Source of the DNA: Rhodopirellula maiorica SM1 | GTDB lineage: Bacteria; Planctomycetota; Planctomycetia; Pirellulales; Pirellulaceae | Direction of reading: 5' to 3' | Length of the DNA stretch: 47,732 nucleotides | Assembly (NCBI RefSeq): GCF_000346295.1 | Contig: NZ_ANOG01001062.1 | Span: 1-47,732 of the forward strand | Shown here: positions 44,671-47,732 of the stretch, one piece after another | Numbering within the stretch: the first letter of the stretch is position 1 | Layout: every line of letters begins with the position of its first letter | Translations under genes and position numbers: made by a program | The notes under the pieces: generated by a model | The model's database searches: none | What the model was told of the DNA's origin: nothing | What the model saw: the letters and a program-made list of their open reading frames with translations, nothing else

Positions 44671-47600
44671 ACACCAGTTTGGTGGCGGGTCCGAGCAACG
44701 GCACGCTCAACATCAACGCCGATGGATCATTCAGCTACACCCCGAATACCAATTTCAGCGGCACCGATACGTTCACGTATCAAACCAGCGACGGCAACCA
44801 GGACTCGAACGTTGCAACCGTCACGATCACGGTCAACTCGGTTAACGACGCGCCAGTGACCTCCGCGACAGGGGGTACCACCGCCTATACCGAAAACGCG
44901 GACCCTACCCTCATTGATTCTGGTTTGACGATCACCGATGCGGACCTCGGCGATTTTGATAGTGGATCGCTGAGCGTCACGATCTCCGCAAACGGTTCGG
45001 CAAACGATCGGCTGACCATTGTGCCTGGCGGCAACATCACGATGACGGGCACCAACGTCTACCACAGCGGCGTGTTGGTCGGCAGCGTCAGTGGCGGCTT
45101 GGGTACCAATCCCTTGGTGATTTCGTTCAACACCAACAGCACCCCGGCGATCGCACAGGAAGTCGGACGGCAAGTGGGCTACTTCAACGTTTCAGACAAT
45201 CCATCCACCACCGCGCGGACCATCGATTTTGTCGTCACCGATGGTGATGGCGGCACCAGCAACACCGCTCAGAAACAGTTATCGGTGGCGGCTGTGGCCG
45301 ATGCTCCGATCGCGGTCGATGACCATCATGGATTGAGCTTCGATGGCGTTGACGATTACGTCAATCTAGGCAGCGATCCCGTTCTTGAATTCACCAACTC
45401 GATGACGATGGAATTGTGGGCGCGGCCAACCGCGTATCCAGCCTCCTCGAGTGTTTTGCTGAACAAAGAGGGCGAGTACGAGATTGGAATCTCATCGACA
45501 GGCAGCTTGATGTGGGCCTTTGACAACACCGATCCAAACTGGACGTGGCATGACACCGGTTATGTGTTGCAACTGAACGAGTGGGCACACATCGCGGTCA
45601 GCTACGACAATGGCACCATCAACACCTATGTCAACGGTAACATCGTTGAAACCTATTATGGTTCCGGCCCCATCGGTGATGCGCATGCGGACAAAGACGA
45701 CTTACGAGTCGGCGGCCGCGAAAACAACCCGGCCGGCAACTACTTTACCGGCGAAATTGACGATGTTCGCGTCTGGAGCACCGTTCGAAGCGATTCGGAA
45801 ATCCAAAACAACCTTGATCGGACGCTGGACGGCAACGAAACCGGTCTGGCGGGATACTGGAGTTTTAATGAAGGTAGCGGCACGACCGCCAATGACCTGA
45901 CCAGCAATGCCAATCACGGAACGCTGACCGGCGGCCCGGTTTGGAATGGGTTTTCCACCGATCAAGATACGCCGCTGAATGTGGGTGCGGCCTCCGGAAT
46001 CATCGACAACGATATCGATGGCGAAGGAGACACATTGACCATCACCCAGGTCGAAGGGGTGGGTGCCAACGTTGGAAACCTGTTGAGGCTTAGTTCGGGC
46101 GCGTTGGTCACGGTCAACGCCGACGGCAGCTTTAACTACGACGCCAACGGGGCTTTTGACGGTTTGGCTGCGGGCGAGACCGGCACAGACTCGTTCACCT
46201 ACACCCTCAGCGACGGCAACGGCGGCACCGATACCGCCACGGTCACGATCACGATCAACGGCACCGACGACGCACCCACCATCGTGGCCGACTCGGATTT
46301 CGATGACGCCGGCAATAGCGTGATCGATTTCCAAGGCGGCGACGACACGATCTTGCTGTCGGGCTTGCCGGTCAATACTGCAGCAGGAACCGACGTCACG
46401 GTCGAATTTTGGATGAACTGGGACGGCACCGATAACGTGATGCCGTTTGGATTTGGATCGTACGACCTGTGGTTCTCCGGCGGGAATTTTGGATACAACT
46501 CCGGGGGCGGCGACCTGTATGGCATCAGCGCCGCCGGCTTGGAAACCGGTTGGCATCACGTCACCGCGGTGTTCCGCAACGGTGACGTCACCGGCAGCCG
46601 GTTGATCATCAACGGCGTCGAGCAGACATTGACACAACTTCTGAATTCGCCCAACAACGGCAGTGCGTACGCATCGTCGACCGCCAAAATCTCGGGCTGG
46701 AACAACAACACCAGCTACAAATTTGATGGCCAAATCGACCAAGTTCGCATCTGGAACGGCGGCCGCAGCGAGACGCAAGTCCGCGCCGACATGCACCAGG
46801 AACTCTCCGGACCCCAAACCGGATTGGTTGCCTCGTACTCCTTTACCGGTGCAACCACCGGCGCGGGTGGCGTGATCGACGACAGCGGCAACGGGCATCA
46901 CGGCACGATGTCGGGGATCACCGGAGCGAACGTGATCGCCGGCAGCGGTTTTTCGAACCTCGGCGACCAAACGGTCAACGAAGACGACGTCGTCACACTC
47001 GAGGTCTCGGCGTTTGATCCCGAAAACGCCGCACTGACTTACACCTGGACCCAAACCTCCGGTCCCGCCGTCACGCTGAGTGATGCCAATGCCGAAAAGC
47101 CAACGTTCACGGCGATTGAGCAAGTCGGCGATTATCAAGTCGTCTTCACCGTGGACGCATCCGACGGAACGAACACCACGACCGAGACGGTCACGATCAC
47201 GGTCAACGCAATCAATGATGCCCCCAGCGGCGTGGATAACACTGTCGGCACACTCGAAGACACCGACATTACGTTCACCGCTGCCGACTTTGGGTTCAGC
47301 GACGCGGCCGAAAGCCATAATTTCAACGCCGTTCGCATCACCAGCCAAACGTCCAGCGGAACACTTTACGTTGATGCGGACAACGACGGAGTGATCGACG
47401 CGGGCGAGACGGTGGTCGCCGGTAACTATGTCAGTATCGCCGACATCAATGCAGGAAGACTGAAGTACAAACCGCTGGCCGACGAGAATGGAACGGCATA
47501 CACCGAGTTCACGTTCCAAGTGCAAGACGATGGGGGAACGAGCGGTGGTGGTCAGGATACCGACACAACCCCAAACACGATGACCATCAATGTCACCGCC

Positions 47601-47732
47601 GTCAATGATGCTCCGGTACTCGACAACACTGGCACAACGACCCTGTCGACCATCACCAAATACCAAACTGACAATGGTGGCCAATCGGTCGCTTCGATCA
47701 TCGCCAGTGCGGGCGGCGATCGCCTTACCGAT
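44421..47732 (+). CDS. Giant surface protein, second part (runs off the window)
   Basis: 1104 codons with no stop, continuing the giant protein in the restored frame and leaving the window still open. It contains: the end of the second LamG (DGQIDDVRIYDTALSETEV, about 44560-44620); a VCBS/cadherin-like tandem (NADGSFSYTPNTNFSGTDTF, 44640-44860); a further beta domain; LamG number three (45325-45880; FTGEIDDVRVWSTVRSDSEI); another VCBS-type repeat (46000-46270; GTDSFTYTLSDGNGGTD); LamG number four (46300-46830; FDGQIDQVRIWNGGRSETQV); a PKD-like segment (46950-47215); and VNDAPV-type repeats. LamG and cadherin-like units suggest glycan and Ca2+-dependent binding. The C-terminus, where a secretion signal might be, is not in the window. 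Confidence 0.88.

Noticed and set aside
45702-47684. A 660-residue open frame on the minus strand opposite the giant protein
   Set aside because: It mirrors the codon pattern of the GC-rich, repeat-rich plus-strand gene, shows no family character and starts within it; the plus strand has LamG and cadherin-like domains in the same place.
1-47732. CRISPR arrays, tRNA or rRNA genes, integrases and transposases
   Set aside because: No regularly spaced identical repeats, no tRNA-like cloverleaf and no recombinase or transposase motifs were found in any reading frame with protein character.

Overview
The window looks like the chromosome of a planctomycete of the Rhodopirellula/Pirellulaceae type. 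No ribosomal marker is present, so this rests on protein families. It has a DUF1559 gene with a prepilin-type N-terminus, two secreted proteins whose N-termini carry an LE-x-R-x-[LV]-L motif (LEPR-XLL-like), a giant DUF4347/LamG/cadherin-like surface protein, HlyD proteins fused to GAF-like and M50 domains, many GTG/TTG starts and mostly weak Shine-Dalgarno sequences. No rRNA, tRNA, CRISPR array, insertion sequence or phage gene was recognised.

Layout. 0.1-2.0 kb: an unrecognised protein and a DUF4332-like protein. 2.1-4.9 kb: a complete lutABC lactate-oxidation operon, followed by a MATE exporter (4.9-6.3 kb). 6.3-9.3 kb: a secreted transglutaminase-like protein, a Cys-rich small lipoprotein and a secreted alpha/beta hydrolase. 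9.6-10.6 kb: a class IV aminotransferase. 10.7-14.4 kb: a ribose-type ABC importer (binding lipoprotein, double ATPase, permease). 14.6-17.5 kb: a two-gene Mla-like lipid transporter in which ATPase and permease are one polypeptide, coupled by a GTGA overlap to an MlaD-like anchored protein. 17.6-19.5 kb: an ankyrin lipoprotein converging on an HtrA-type protease. 19.7-21.0 kb: pyrimidine-nucleoside phosphorylase.

21.2-27.7 kb is envelope and surface territory: a DUF1559 pseudopilin, the decayed remains of a histidine kinase, a beta-helix surface protein and a TadG/TadE pair. 28.1-29.8 kb holds a HEAT-like exported protein and 30.3-30.7 kb a cytidine deaminase, which can act with the phosphorylase in pyrimidine salvage.

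30.7-47.7 kb is the most interesting part. A four-gene minus-strand operon (TolC-like channel, periplasmic adaptor, GAF-like adaptor, and a PqqD-like/M50-protease/adaptor fusion) is divergent from a giant mosaic surface protein that runs off the window. I read this as a dedicated export and processing system for the giant protein. It has the envelope-spanning parts of a type I-like exporter but no linked ABC ATPase; instead it has a membrane metalloprotease joined to a possible peptide-recognition domain. The giant protein carries two tandem DUF4347 domains; the second keeps a His/Cys pair of the clan CD protease type, while the first has Ser in place of Cys. The giant gene is interrupted at a run of six G, where one extra base would restore the frame to the end of the window.
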